The position numbers were made by a program, and so were the translations under genes. A stretch of 64,000 nucleotides of DNA, taken from contig DATEUJ010000183.1 of assembly GCA_035283185.1 (NCBI GenBank), forward strand, positions 15,185-79,184, given 5' to 3'. Shown here in pieces: positions 24,941-34,700 of the stretch. The notes beneath the pieces were generated by a model, which saw nothing but the letters and a program-made list of their open reading frames with translations, had not been told where the DNA came from and ran no database searches. The number at the start of each line of letters is the position of its first letter. Positions within the stretch are counted from its first letter, which is position 1. This stretch comes from DASSFZ01 sp035283185. GTDB taxonomy: Bacteria; Chloroflexota; Anaerolineae; Fen-1058.

Positions 24941-25079
24941 GTGTTTCTCCTCCAGATCTAGAAAGAATGTGGATGCGATGGTGGGTATAGCCGATTCGTG
25001 TCTCGTGCTAAGCGTGTTCGATCACCCCCTTATCTAAAGATGATGCGCGCCCTCAGAAGCAGAGAGATGGAATACTTTG

Positions 25080-25107
25080 ATTCTAGCATAACCGAAGCGG
25101 GGGTCAA
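25080..25107 (-). promoter_or_regulatory. Sigma-70-like promoter for the amino-acid importer operon
   Basis: Read on the - strand: TTGACC (25107-25102), a 16-nt spacer, then TGC-TAGAAT with the -10 at 25085-25080. The leader to the ATG at 24940 is about 130 nt. Confidence 0.6.
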
Positions 25108-25134
25108 CTGATGGAGAGGGCGCGAATATCGGCG

Positions 25135-25140
25135 TATAAT
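25135..25140 (+). promoter_or_regulatory. -10 box for the divergent peptide-binding gene
   Basis: GCGTATAATTACG on the + strand, 60 nt before the ATG at 25201. No convincing -35 is seen. Confidence 0.4.
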
Positions 25141-25200
25141 TACGTTGCGCGCTTGGGTGGGTCGTCCGCGTGCGCATTGTAGGCTGCAAAGGAGGTCTGA

Positions 25201-27063
25201 ATGTGCGCTCCCTGGCGATCACTGATCCGCCTTGTGGCCGGCGTCATGGCGCTAACGCTGCTCGCCGCGAGCTGCCGGCCCGCTGAGCCGCTTCCCGTCG
25301 AAACGCCGACGGCCACGCTTGAGCCAACACCCACTCTCACACCGATTCCCTCGACGGCGACGCCGGCACCTGAACCGAAGACGCTAACCGTCTGCATCGC
25401 CGAGCCGGCGCCGCCGCTGCTGCCATACATCCAGACCTCGCTTGTCGGGCGGACGATTATGCAGGCGATCTACGACGGCCCGATCGACCATCTGCGCGAC
25501 GGCTACCATCCGGTCATCCTGGAGAAACTCCCCCGCATCGGGGACGGCGATGCCGAGCTCCGGCAAGTGCCAGTGAAGCGTGGCGACCGGGTTGTGAATG
25601 ACGACGACCAGGTCGTGACCTATGACGGACCTGACGCCACGTTGCCGCAGATGGTCGTCATCTTCCACCTAAAGTCCGGTCTGCACTGGTCAGACGGCGA
25701 GCCACTGACCGTGCACGATTCCGTCTTTGCTTACCAGACCATCACCGATCCGGATGTGCTAAAGGATGATTATCTAGGCTTCGGCCTGCCGCGCGACGTG
25801 ACAGATCGCACGTCGAGTTACCGCACGCTGGATGACTTGACCGTCGAGTGGGTCGGCCTGCCGGGCTACCTCGATCGGGAGTACTTCACACGCCTCTTCA
25901 CGCCGATGCCGAGGCACAAGTTGGCCGGCCGCGATCCGGTCGAGTTCCTGGGTGACGTTGACACATTGCGCGTGGGGTGGGGACCGTACCGGCTCGTCCG
26001 GTGGCAGCCGGGAGATCGAATGATACTCGAGCGCAATCCGTTCTACTTCCGCGCGTCGGAAGGCCTGCCCAGGCTGGATCGCGTCGTTTTCAGGTTTAGT
26101 GGGTTTGAGGTGATCGATGCTCAAGGAAACGTCGACTACTCATCGGTAGTGGCGGCTGTCGCCGCTGGCGCCTGCGACATCGTGTCCATCGATCCGGGGA
26201 CCAACCTCTCGCTCGATGTCTGGCAGGCACGCGTCCCTGATGTCCAGGTGTATCGCACGCCGGTGGGCGTGGAGTACCTGTTCTTCAACCTGGATCGGCT
26301 CGCCGGCGATCCCCGCCCCGATTTCTTCGGCGACCGGCGGGTGCGGCTCGCATTTGCGTATTGCATCGATCGGGTGGGCCTGGGCATGTCTGCTGCGGCG
26401 TTGCCTGCCGACGAGCTGCCGTGGACCCTCTCTTCCGACAAAGCGATCGTCTACACCTACGATCCGGATCGCGGGCGCGCGTTGCTGGCCGAGGCAGGTT
26501 GGGCAGACGCGAACGGCGACGGCGTCGCAGACAAGGGCGGCGTGCCCTTCGAGGTGACACTGCTCACGACGACATCGCCGCTGCGTCGGGAAGTGGCCGA
26601 GCGCATCCGCAACGATATGGCTGCTTGCGGCGTGCGCATCAATCCTGAGTTTCTCGAACCGGGGAAGTTGTTTGCCGAAGAGCCTGACAGCCTGCTGTAC
26701 GGCCGGCAATTCGACCTGGCGGAATTTGCCTGGCTGTCGAACGATTTGTCGGTGTGCCAAACGTGGCGCTCGGATCGCATACCGTCTGACGCCGTGGGGT
26801 TCGCCGGAAGCTACCAGAACTTTAGCGGCTACCGCAACCCCGACTTTGACGCAGCATGCCTGGCGTATCTGCGTGGGGTTTATGAGGCAGATCGAGAACA
26901 GGCCGGACAAGACCTCGTTGCGCTGTTCGCTCAAGACCTGCCCTCGCTGCCGCTCTTCTGGCGCGAGTGGCACACCGGGGCGCGATCTGAGGTGATCGGC
27001 TTCGGGTTGGACCCGTTTGCGGCGGAGTTGTGGAATATCGAAGAGATCGACGTTCAACCGTGA
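25201..27063 (+). CDS. Family 5 (peptide/nickel-type) solute-binding lipoprotein
   Basis: The 620-residue lipoprotein (Cys25 in LLAASC) has a Thr/Pro-rich linker and an OppA/DppA-like domain. It shows FHLKSGLHWSDGEPLTVHDSVFAYQTI, LRVGWGPYRLVRWQPGDRMILERNPFY and VRLAFAYCIDR. AAAGGAGGT is a near-perfect ribosome site. No permease or ATPase gene of the Opp type lies nearby, so this is an orphan binding protein that must share a transporter encoded elsewhere or serve as a sensor. The ligand cannot be told from sequence. Confidence 0.9.
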   Translation: MCAPWRSLIRLVAGVMALTLLAASCRPAEPLPVETPTATLEPTPTLTPIPSTATPAPEPKTLTVCIAEPAPPLLPYIQTSLVGRTIMQAIYDGPIDHLRDGYHPVILEKLPRIGDGDAELRQVPVKRGDRVVNDDDQVVTYDGPDATLPQMVVIFHLKSGLHWSDGEPLTVHDSVFAYQTITDPDVLKDDYLGFGLPRDVTDRTSSYRTLDDLTVEWVGLPGYLDREYFTRLFTPMPRHKLAGRDPVEFLGDVDTLRVGWGPYRLVRWQPGDRMILERNPFYFRASEGLPRLDRVVFRFSGFEVIDAQGNVDYSSVVAAVAAGACDIVSIDPGTNLSLDVWQARVPDVQVYRTPVGVEYLFFNLDRLAGDPRPDFFGDRRVRLAFAYCIDRVGLGMSAAALPADELPWTLSSDKAIVYTYDPDRGRALLAEAGWADANGDGVADKGGVPFEVTLLTTTSPLRREVAERIRNDMAACGVRINPEFLEPGKLFAEEPDSLLYGRQFDLAEFAWLSNDLSVCQTWRSDRIPSDAVGFAGSYQNFSGYRNPDFDAACLAYLRGVYEADREQAGQDLVALFAQDLPSLPLFWREWHTGARSEVIGFGLDPFAAELWNIEEIDVQP

Positions 27064-27082
27064 CAGATGCTGCCGCGCCAAC

Positions 27083-27111
27083 TTGCCCCTCAGGGTCAGG
27101 TGTGATACATT
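27083..27111 (+). promoter_or_regulatory. Putative promoter for the Uma2 gene
   Basis: TTGCCC (27083-27088), 17-nt spacer, TACATT (27106-27111). It lies about 40 nt before the ATG at 27152. Confidence 0.45.
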
Positions 27112-27151
27112 CTGCGCAGCGTGGCAACGCGCGCGGAAAGGAGAACAAGCC

Positions 27152-27748
27152 ATGGCAGTGCAAGCCCCAACCCAGCCGCCGGCTGAGCGCCAGTGGCCGC
27201 CACCCCAGGGCCAGTGGACCTACGACGATTACAAGCGTCTGCCCGACGACGAATGGCGTTACGAGGTCATTGAGGGAGAATTGTACATGTCACCTGCTCC
27301 ACGGCCAAAGCATCAGGAGACTGCGGGAAATATCAGCGGTCCTATGCGACAGTTCGTCAAAGAGTACGATCTGGGTAAGGTATACTACGCACCCATCGAT
27401 GTGATTCTCCCTGGTCTTGCCAGCCCCGTCCAGCCCGATATCCTGTTCGTCTCACGTGAACGCCTGGACATCGTCAAGGATGAGGTTATTGAAGGGGCGC
27501 CTGATCTGATTGTGGAGATTCTCTCACCGAGCAACTGGCTCACCGATCGACGCACCAAGTTCCGCATCTACGAGCGGGCCGGCGTGCGCGAATACTGGAT
27601 TGTGGATACGGATGCACGCTCTGTTGAAGTCTTTGTATTGCGAGGCAGCAGCTTCGCGCAGGTGGGCAAGTTCGGGCCGGGCGATACGGTGCGATCCGAG
27701 GTCGTCGCCGGGTTCGCTATCGGCGTGGACGACATCTGCCCCGCGTAG
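27152..27748 (+). CDS. Uma2 family (DUF820) putative endonuclease
   Basis: The 198-residue protein has a restriction-endonuclease-like fold. Landmarks are a YEVIEGELYMSPAP start, PDILFV, DLIVEILSPSN and KFRIYERAGVREYWIVD. Acidic and Lys residues in the last two blocks match the PD-(D/E)xK core. Such genes are abundant in Chloroflexota and Cyanobacteria and their function is unknown. AAAGGAG precedes the ATG. The N-terminal 20 residues are Pro/Gln-rich. Confidence 0.85.
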   Translation: MAVQAPTQPPAERQWPPPQGQWTYDDYKRLPDDEWRYEVIEGELYMSPAPRPKHQETAGNISGPMRQFVKEYDLGKVYYAPIDVILPGLASPVQPDILFVSRERLDIVKDEVIEGAPDLIVEILSPSNWLTDRRTKFRIYERAGVREYWIVDTDARSVEVFVLRGSSFAQVGKFGPGDTVRSEVVAGFAIGVDDICPA

Positions 27749-27823
27749 CTCCTCCAGTTCCTCCAGTTCCTTCAGTTCCTTGAATTCCTTACCGGCGGGG
27801 AACTGAAGGAACTCAAGGAACTC
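27749..27823. repeat. 9-nt tandem repeat with inverted copy
   Basis: CTCCAGTTC, CTCCAGTTC, CTTCAGTTC, CTTGAATTC are followed after GGCGGGG by the inverse AACTGAAGGAACTCAAGGAA. This makes a long hairpin between two convergent genes, and it may work as a bidirectional terminator. It overlaps the last codons of the peroxiredoxin gene. Confidence 0.7.
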
Positions 27824-28430
27824 GTTGCAGTTTCTCTACCTCACGCAGCATTTCCTCAATCGGCGGAATGGTGTCGAGCGGCTTGAAGGCGTTGGCGTAA
27901 CGGACGACGCCGTCGCGGTCGACGATGAACATGCCCTGCTGCATCGCCGTGAGCGCGTGGTGGTGCAGCCGGCCAAGGAAGCCCTCGGTGAACGTGTCGC
28001 CGGCGACGATGCGCGTCGTGTTGAGGCCGTCACCGTGCGTGTAGGCGTAGGCGAAGCTTCTGAACGTATTGATGTTCGCCTCGATCGGCCCCAGGTCACG
28101 CAGCCCGTAGCGCAGATAAGTGGCCTTGGTCGGGTCGCACAAGAACGGGAACTTGAGCGGCTGGCGCTGAAAGTAGATGCGCGCCGGGCGGAGCGCGTTC
28201 GGCCCGATCTGGAGCACTTCTGCCCTCGCGGCGATGAACGTGTCGTGGGCGCGATCCAGTTGCGCCATGTAGCGCCGGCAGAACGGGCAGTTGTAGCCGC
28301 GCGAAAACCACACCACGACGTGGCGTCGCCCGCGGAAATCGCCCAGGCGAACCGTCGGTCCCTGCACCGATTCGAGCTCGATCTCCGGCGCAGGCGAGCC
28401 AATTTTCACCTCGTCCTTCGTCGTATCCAC
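27813..28430 (-). CDS. AhpC/TSA-family peroxiredoxin-like protein
   Basis: The 205-residue thioredoxin-fold protein has FRGRRHVVVWFSRGYNCPFCRRYMAQL, with a CPFC pair at about 48-51 in place of the usual PxxxTxxC context. A KFPFLCDP segment and IVDRDGVVRYAN follow. It probably reduces peroxides or other thiol substrates; the CxxC pair could make it an oxidoreductase of the thioredoxin type instead. It has no signal peptide. Repeats flank both ends. Confidence 0.8.
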   Translation of the reverse strand: MDTTKDEVKIGSPAPEIELESVQGPTVRLGDFRGRRHVVVWFSRGYNCPFCRRYMAQLDRAHDTFIAARAEVLQIGPNALRPARIYFQRQPLKFPFLCDPTKATYLRYGLRDLGPIEANINTFRSFAYAYTHGDGLNTTRIVAGDTFTEGFLGRLHHHALTAMQQGMFIVDRDGVVRYANAFKPLDTIPPIEEMLREVEKLQRVP

Positions 28431-28464
28431 TACTCTAACTCCTCACTCTAACTCCCCACTCTAA
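28431..28464. repeat. 6/7-nt tandem repeat (ACTCTAA / CTCCCCA)
   Basis: CTCTAACTCCTCACTCTAAC and CTCCCCACTCTAAG fill the whole gap between the peroxiredoxin start and the end of the cyclase-ATPase gene. Confidence 0.65.
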
Positions 28465-31400
28465 GCCAGGAACGGTAGCACGAACAGCGAATCCGCGCTG
28501 TACCCTGCCTCGCTCACCACCTGCTGGGCCTTGTCCAGATAAGTCGTCGCCTGTTCCTCGTCGCCGATGTCGAGATACAGCGCGCCAAGCCCGTTGTAGC
28601 ACGGAAACAGCATCTGCGGCTCGCCGCTCTCTTCGGCCAGCGCCAGCGCCTCCCGGTACGCGCGCAACGATTCTTCGAGCATGCCGTGGCACTGGTAAAT
28701 CTGCGCCAGCAGCACGACTGGCACGGCCAGGTGCGCGCGGTGCCCCATCTGCAGGTCGAGGTCGATCGAGGCGCGCGCGGCGGCGACGCCGCGCTCCCAG
28801 TTGCCGACGAGCGAGCAGTACGTCGAGGCCAGCGACGATTGCAGCCACGATTGATAATACAGATCGCCGATCTTGCGCGCAAGCGCCAGGCCCTGCTGGC
28901 ACAACTGCACCGCCCGGCTGTGATCGACCGCGCCGTACAGCATGCCCAGGTTCGTATAGGCGCGGCAGGCGGCGACGGGCAGATCGTTGTCGATCGCAAT
29001 CTGAAGGCCGCGCTCGACCTCGGCGATGCCGTGCGCAAGCTCCCCGCCGCGCGCCCGCGCGATGCCCAGCGTGTTGAGCGCGAGCGAGGCCGTCTCGGCG
29101 CTGCCCATCGATTCGGCCAGATCGAGCGCGCGCGCCGCCCAGTCGATCGCCTGCGCGTCCTGCCCAGCCCGGAAGTACACGCGGCCCAGCTCGGCGTACA
29201 GGCCCGCCAGCGTCTCGCCGGGCGGCAGGTCGCTCACGGCGTCGATGCCGCGCCGGTAACTCTCAATGGCACGCGCCCGGTCGCCGCGTGTGAACCAGGC
29301 GTTGCCGAGCTTGCGATTCAGGCGCGCGGCGCTTTCACGACCTCCGAAGCGCGTGTGCATGACGAGCGCTTCCTGCCAGAATCCGATCGCCGCGTTGACT
29401 TCGCCCGACGCCGAGCGCGCATCGCCTAGAGCTTCGAGCGCCTCCGCAAGCTGTGCGTCCTCCGCTTCCGATTCCCTGAGCCGGTTCACGACCCGGGCGA
29501 AGAAACCCGCCGCCTCGCGATTGGCGTACACCCTGAGCGCGGCGCGGCCGGCGCGCAGACCGTACGTGATCGCCTTCGCATCGTTCTGGCTGCGATCGTA
29601 GTGATACGCCAACAGCGCGGCGTACTCGTCGACTTCGTCCCAATGCAGGCGCTCCAGCGCGCCGCCGATCTCGCCGTGCAGTTGGACGCGGCGACGCTGC
29701 AGCAGCATGTTGTACGCCGCTTCCTGCGCAAGTACGTGCCGGAAGGAGTAAGTGGGACCCCACGCTGCTTGCGCCCCGCCCAGCGGGGTCGCTTCGCCGG
29801 ATTCGACCAGCCCGCTGCGCTCCAGCTCAGCCAGCGCCTCGTCGACCGCGGCCTGGCTGCCGATCAGCTCTGTCATGAGGCGACGCGAGAAGGAGCGGCC
29901 CACGACCGACGCGATGCCGAGCGCACGCTTGGGCTGCTCGGGCAGCCGGTCGATGCGCGCCGTCAGCACGCCGATCAACGTGTCGGGCAGCGCCGACCGG
30001 ATGCGGGACTCCACGTCGGGGATCTGCGGGTCGACCACCCAACGCCCTCCCCTTTCTATCAGCAGGCCGGACTCGATCAGCGTGCGTATGACTTCTTCGA
30101 GATAGAACGGATTGCCCTCGGCGCGCTCGACGATGGCGGCTTGTATCGGCTCGGGCAGGTCGCTGCGCGCCAGCAGCAAGCGCACCAGGGCCTGGCTCAT
30201 GTCGTCGGCCAGCGGGCGCAGATCGACCTGATAGAAATGCTGCGATCCGTCTTGTGCGAACCGTCCGGCGAGCTGTTGGATGCCCGTCTGCTCTGCGCCC
30301 GGCCGAAAGGCCCACACCATCATCAGCGGATGATCTTCGACGAGCTGCAGCAGGGATTCGAGCAGTACGAGCGACGCCTCGTCGATCCAGTGTAGATCGT
30401 CCAGGACGATCACGAGCGGCGTTTGCATCGACAAGCCGCCGACGAAGCGCCGCACGCTGTAGAAAATCTGGCGCTGCAGCGCTTCGGCGTCGAGATAGCG
30501 GACGCGCTCGCCACCTACCTGCCATCCTAACAGCGTGCCGAGATACGGCGCAAGCTCGTCGCCCTGGCCGGGCAGCACGGCCTCGAGCGCCTCTTGCAGC
30601 CGCTCCAGCGCCTCGCTCGCATCCAGGCTTCCGCTCAACCCGAAGTAACTGCGCAAGACCTGCGCGATGAGACTGTACGATACGGATTGTGTGAATGAAG
30701 TGCAGCGGCCTTCCAGCCACAGCACGGCCGACTCGCCGGAAAGGTGTGCGTGAGGCCCAGGATCGTTGTAGGTGTTGGCGGTGTGCATGGCGACGTGCAG
30801 CTCGGAGATCAGGCGGCTCTTGCCGAGGCCCGCCTCGCCGGTGAGCGCGACGATGCTGCCCTTCCCTTCCGGAAGCGAGCGCAGCCGCGCATTTAACAGG
30901 TCGAGTTCGTCGCCTCGCCCGACCAGAGGCGAGCGCAGCCCTTCGATGCCTCGCATCGTGCCGGGCGAGGCCGCCCGCCCGCGCACTTCGTAGATCTGCA
31001 CCGGATCGCGCTTGCCTTTGATGCGCATCGGCGCGAGCGGCGCGAACTCGAACAGGCGGCTGGTCTGGCGATAGGTCTCCGGCCCGACGTAAATGTGGCC
31101 GATCGGCGCGACGTCCTTCAGGCGCGAGGCGAGGTTGACCGCGTCGCCCATCACCGTGTAGTCGCGCAGGCCGGCCGCGCCGACAGCGCCCGCGACGACG
31201 GGGCCGGTGTTGACGCCAATGTGCAGCGTCAGGTTGCCGGTGACAGGTGATAGTTGAGAGATCGTCTGCCGGAGCGCAGACTGCATCTCGAGCGCGGCGT
31301 GAATCGCGCGCTCGGGATCGTCTTCGTGGGCGTCGGGCGCGCCGAACAGCGCCATGACTGCATCGCCCAGATATTTGTCGATCGTGCCGCCGTACCTCGT

Positions 31401-31712
31401 CACGGCGTCCGTCAGCGACTGGAAACAGGCGTTGGCGATGTCGGTAACCTGCTCTGGGTCGAGCGTCTCGCTCAGCGCGGTGAAGCCGGAGATGTCGGCG
31501 AAGAGGATGGTGACGACCTTGCGCTCGCCCTCGGCGTCGGACTCCTTCGGATGAAACGCGGGGGCGTGGAGCGCCGCTTCGAGCGCGGCGAGCTTCTCGC
31601 GCATCGGGCCGAGCGCGGCGTTGACGACCACCTCACCCAGCACGGCGCGCTGCGCTTCGAGCGCGGCAATCGAGGTGCGAAGCTCGGCGATCTGAGATTC
31701 GAGGTCTGACAT
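28461..31712 (-). CDS. Class III cyclase / AAA ATPase / TPR signalling protein
   Basis: The 1083-residue protein has a coiled-coil start (1-50). A class III nucleotide cyclase domain follows (about 64-245) with metal Asp73 (FADISGFT) and Asp117 (GDAVMA). Next is a large AAA-type ATPase with Walker A GEAGLGKS (292-299) and Walker B LVIVLDDLHW, then about eight TPR-like repeats to the C-terminus. No membrane segment is seen. Domain order matches predicted cyclase-coupled STAND regulators that sense a ligand through the TPRs. A family B repeat encodes residues about 641-653. The ATG at 31712 has no Shine-Dalgarno, and a -10 box sits 8 nt upstream. Confidence 0.9.
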   Translation of the reverse strand: MSDLESQIAELRTSIAALEAQRAVLGEVVVNAALGPMREKLAALEAALHAPAFHPKESDAEGERKVVTILFADISGFTALSETLDPEQVTDIANACFQSLTDAVTRYGGTIDKYLGDAVMALFGAPDAHEDDPERAIHAALEMQSALRQTISQLSPVTGNLTLHIGVNTGPVVAGAVGAAGLRDYTVMGDAVNLASRLKDVAPIGHIYVGPETYRQTSRLFEFAPLAPMRIKGKRDPVQIYEVRGRAASPGTMRGIEGLRSPLVGRGDELDLLNARLRSLPEGKGSIVALTGEAGLGKSRLISELHVAMHTANTYNDPGPHAHLSGESAVLWLEGRCTSFTQSVSYSLIAQVLRSYFGLSGSLDASEALERLQEALEAVLPGQGDELAPYLGTLLGWQVGGERVRYLDAEALQRQIFYSVRRFVGGLSMQTPLVIVLDDLHWIDEASLVLLESLLQLVEDHPLMMVWAFRPGAEQTGIQQLAGRFAQDGSQHFYQVDLRPLADDMSQALVRLLLARSDLPEPIQAAIVERAEGNPFYLEEVIRTLIESGLLIERGGRWVVDPQIPDVESRIRSALPDTLIGVLTARIDRLPEQPKRALGIASVVGRSFSRRLMTELIGSQAAVDEALAELERSGLVESGEATPLGGAQAAWGPTYSFRHVLAQEAAYNMLLQRRRVQLHGEIGGALERLHWDEVDEYAALLAYHYDRSQNDAKAITYGLRAGRAALRVYANREAAGFFARVVNRLRESEAEDAQLAEALEALGDARSASGEVNAAIGFWQEALVMHTRFGGRESAARLNRKLGNAWFTRGDRARAIESYRRGIDAVSDLPPGETLAGLYAELGRVYFRAGQDAQAIDWAARALDLAESMGSAETASLALNTLGIARARGGELAHGIAEVERGLQIAIDNDLPVAACRAYTNLGMLYGAVDHSRAVQLCQQGLALARKIGDLYYQSWLQSSLASTYCSLVGNWERGVAAARASIDLDLQMGHRAHLAVPVVLLAQIYQCHGMLEESLRAYREALALAEESGEPQMLFPCYNGLGALYLDIGDEEQATTYLDKAQQVVSEAGYSADSLFVLPFLA
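29754..29790. repeat. Dispersed palindromic repeat, family B, copy 4 (in CDS)
   Basis: CACGCTGCTTGCGCCCCGCC then CAGCGGGG is the reverse of the 14478 copy. It is translated in-frame as ATPLGGAQAAWGPT at the end of the ATPase module. Confidence 0.7.
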
Positions 31713-31720
31713 TACGTCAG

Positions 31721-31726
31721 ATTATA
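31721..31726 (-). promoter_or_regulatory. -10 box giving a leaderless cyclase-ATPase mRNA
   Basis: On the - strand TATAAT is followed by CTGACGTA and then the ATG at 31712. The start codon would sit at about +1. The -35 is not obvious. Confidence 0.5.
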
Positions 31727-31767
31727 CGCCAGATGCGGCCCCGGTGTTTGAGCTGTAACCCTCCCAA

Positions 31768-34700
31768 TCACCTCCTGATCATCGGCAGATACAACTCCTG
31801 CTGCTGCGGCGGCAGCACCTGCAGGCTGATCTGGATCGTCGCCTGCTCGGGCAGCAGTGAGTCCGGTTGGAGCACCCGCGCGATTAGCGATTGATTGGTG
31901 ATCGTCACCACGCCGCTGTATGTGCCCGGCATTAGTCCCTGCGGATTGACGTTGACGTCTAGGAGCGCGCTGTCTTCACCAGCGTTGTCACCCAGCACGA
32001 TCCACGGCGCTGAGGCTTCCGCTGTCCAATTGAGTGTGCCGCCGCCGTCGTTGAAGATCAGCAGCGATTGCGGCGCGCCCGGCCCCAGGTTGGTTGCGCC
32101 CGTGAATTGCATGGTCGCTTCACCGGCCAGCGCGAGTCGCGGCGCGATCGGCGCGGGCGGACGACCCGGTCCACAGATGTCCGTGCCCCGATTGCTTTCC
32201 TCGCCATCGTAGAAGCCGTCACCATCGCTGTCGGCGTTCAGCGGATTCGCTCCCCTGTTGAATTCGCGCAAATTGGGTAGGCCGTCGCCGTCATTGTCGC
32301 CGAGGGCGTCTGTGATGCCGTAGAGCGTTGCCCATTGATCGGCGATGCCGTCGGCGTTCGCATCGGTCGGATCGATCAGCATGGTGTTGATCGTGACCGC
32401 CGGGCCGAGATCGAATTGATCGTCGTAGGGCCGGATCATGAACTCGTACGTCTGCCCGATCGTCAAGCCGGTAAGAGCAACCGTGTTGAATCGACCCGTA
32501 ACGATGGGCGAGGGGCCTTCATTGGCGCTGCGCGCCGCATCTGCTGCGATGCAGCGCGACGGTCGATAGCTAAACAAGTGGCCGCTGATGTTGCCTGCCG
32601 GTGAATTCCAGGTGGCGGTGACCGAGCCGCTGCCCTGCACCAGGACAACCACGCCGGTCGGCGGCCCGACGCGCGGCGCTGGCCCTTCCGGCATCGCCGC
32701 GCCGTACACGTTACAGCCGCTGAGGTTGCCCGTGGCATCATAGGCGCGCACGCAGATCGACGTCGTCATGTTGTACAGCAGGCCGCCCAAACGCACGCGC
32801 TCATACAATGGATCTTTATCTTTCAGGCTCGGCGGCAGGCGGCGCGTCGTCGTGATGTAGCCGTCGGCGTTCAGCGCCGGGATGCGATACTCGATCTGAT
32901 AACCGGCCAGATCGGGCGTGGCCGTATCGCGCTGCCAGATCACGATCAAGCCATACACGACCGGGATGGTGTTGGCGATCACAGGCACGGGCGGCGGTGT
33001 GGTGTCGGTGATCACGATTGTGCCCGGCGCCCACACGACGATGTGCCCGTTGCCTTTGGCGTGATCGTCAAGGCGCGCACCCACCGCGTATTCACCGGCT
33101 GCCAGGCTTCTGGTGTCCCACTCGTAACTGCCCAGCGTCGCCGTGTAGTTGGCGTGAATGATCAGGCCATTCATCAGCGTGGGCGTGATCGGTTTGGCGG
33201 CCAGCGGCGCGTAGAATAGATCGAGCTTCACGTCCGGCTCCAACGCTTGACCGCCGCGCGTGACCGACCATTGTAAGTTGATCAAGCCATTGCCTGCGGG
33301 CGTCGTGCCGGTGAGCACCGGCGTGATCCAATTCAAGGTCGGCGCCGGCGGATCGGCGGCGAACATCAGCGCGTAGTTGTTCGTGATGCCCGGCAGCAAG
33401 CCTACGCCGATGTTGCTCAGCCGCACTTTCCAGTCGCCGCTCATGATCGTCGATCCGACCGTGGGCGTGACGGCGAAGGCGACGAGAGGCTGCCCGCCTT
33501 CATCGGTCGCTGAGATCACGACGCCGTGCGAGAGCGCATTGCCGGGATCGATGACGGTGTTATCGGGTTTGATGAGCTGCGCGCTCAGATCGCCGTTCTG
33601 CCAGCGCGCGGCAAACATCGCCCGACCGGTTCCGGCGGCGACGGCGAATGTGCAGGTGATGATCGATGTGCTTGTTCCCGTACAACTCGTTGTTGGGTTT
33701 TCTACCGGCCAGTTGTTGGCAGGCGATTCAAATTCCGGCAGCAGATATTGCTGTAAGTTGCCAGGGAAGATCGGCGGCGGTGGAGCGTCGATGGGCCGAT
33801 CGGGCGCCGCACGCTTCGCGCCGATCGGTTTGAGAAGCGCGCCGCCGAATTGGTCAATCAGCTTGTGGCTGCTGCTGCCCAGGATCAGATCAGGCCCGCC
33901 GGTATCGACATACACGCCGACCTTGTAGCCGAAGAGTTTGACCGTGGCCGACATGCCCCACTTGGGATTGCAGTTGGCCGCGCTGGTGCAGAATTCGCCA
34001 AAGGCCACTTCCGCCGATAAACTGAAACCGAACGGCGGCAGCTTGAAGAATTTCTTGTTGATCACTTCGCCCTTGGGAATCTTCAGCGTCGCCTCGATGG
34101 AGCCGGTGAAATGAAAGGCGTTGTCATCCGGTAACCACGCATACTTGTGCTGCCAGCCCTGGCCGAGCCAGCTATGCAGATACACATTGCCGGAGAGCAG
34201 GCTCTTGTACGACACCGTGCCGTCGAAGAGCACGTCGAGCGGATTCCACGCGACGTTCAGCAGCACGCTGTCGGCGTTGACCACGCCCACGATCTTGCCG
34301 CTGGCCTGCAGCGAGAACAACCCCGCCGTGTTGATCGTTACTGTGCCCGCGCCCTGTGTGAAGGTGTAGCCGTCGAGCGATTGAAACTCCACGTCCAGCG
34401 AGATTTCGGCGTCGTCGGTGTTGGGATCGATCGTGACGGTGCCGCCGATCAGATTCACGCCGAAGCCGGTGTTGCCGACGGGGATGCCGGGCGGCGTGGT
34501 CTTGAACGTCAGTTGGGCTTGACGCAATTTGGTCTGACACAGCGTGAACTCCACATCGATCCACGGCGGCGGGCCGCTGCCATCATCGCCGATGGCCGAC
34601 AAGGCGATGTGGCCTTTGCCTTTGATCACCGTCACGATCGGGCCGCCGTCCGCACACTTGGCCTGCTCCACCGTGACGGTGGCTTCCCACGTGTCGAAGC

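Noticed and set aside
28461..31712. LuxR-type regulator
   Set aside because: The ATPase-TPR part resembles LuxR/MalT-type STAND proteins, but the N-terminus is a nucleotide cyclase and there is no C-terminal HTH.
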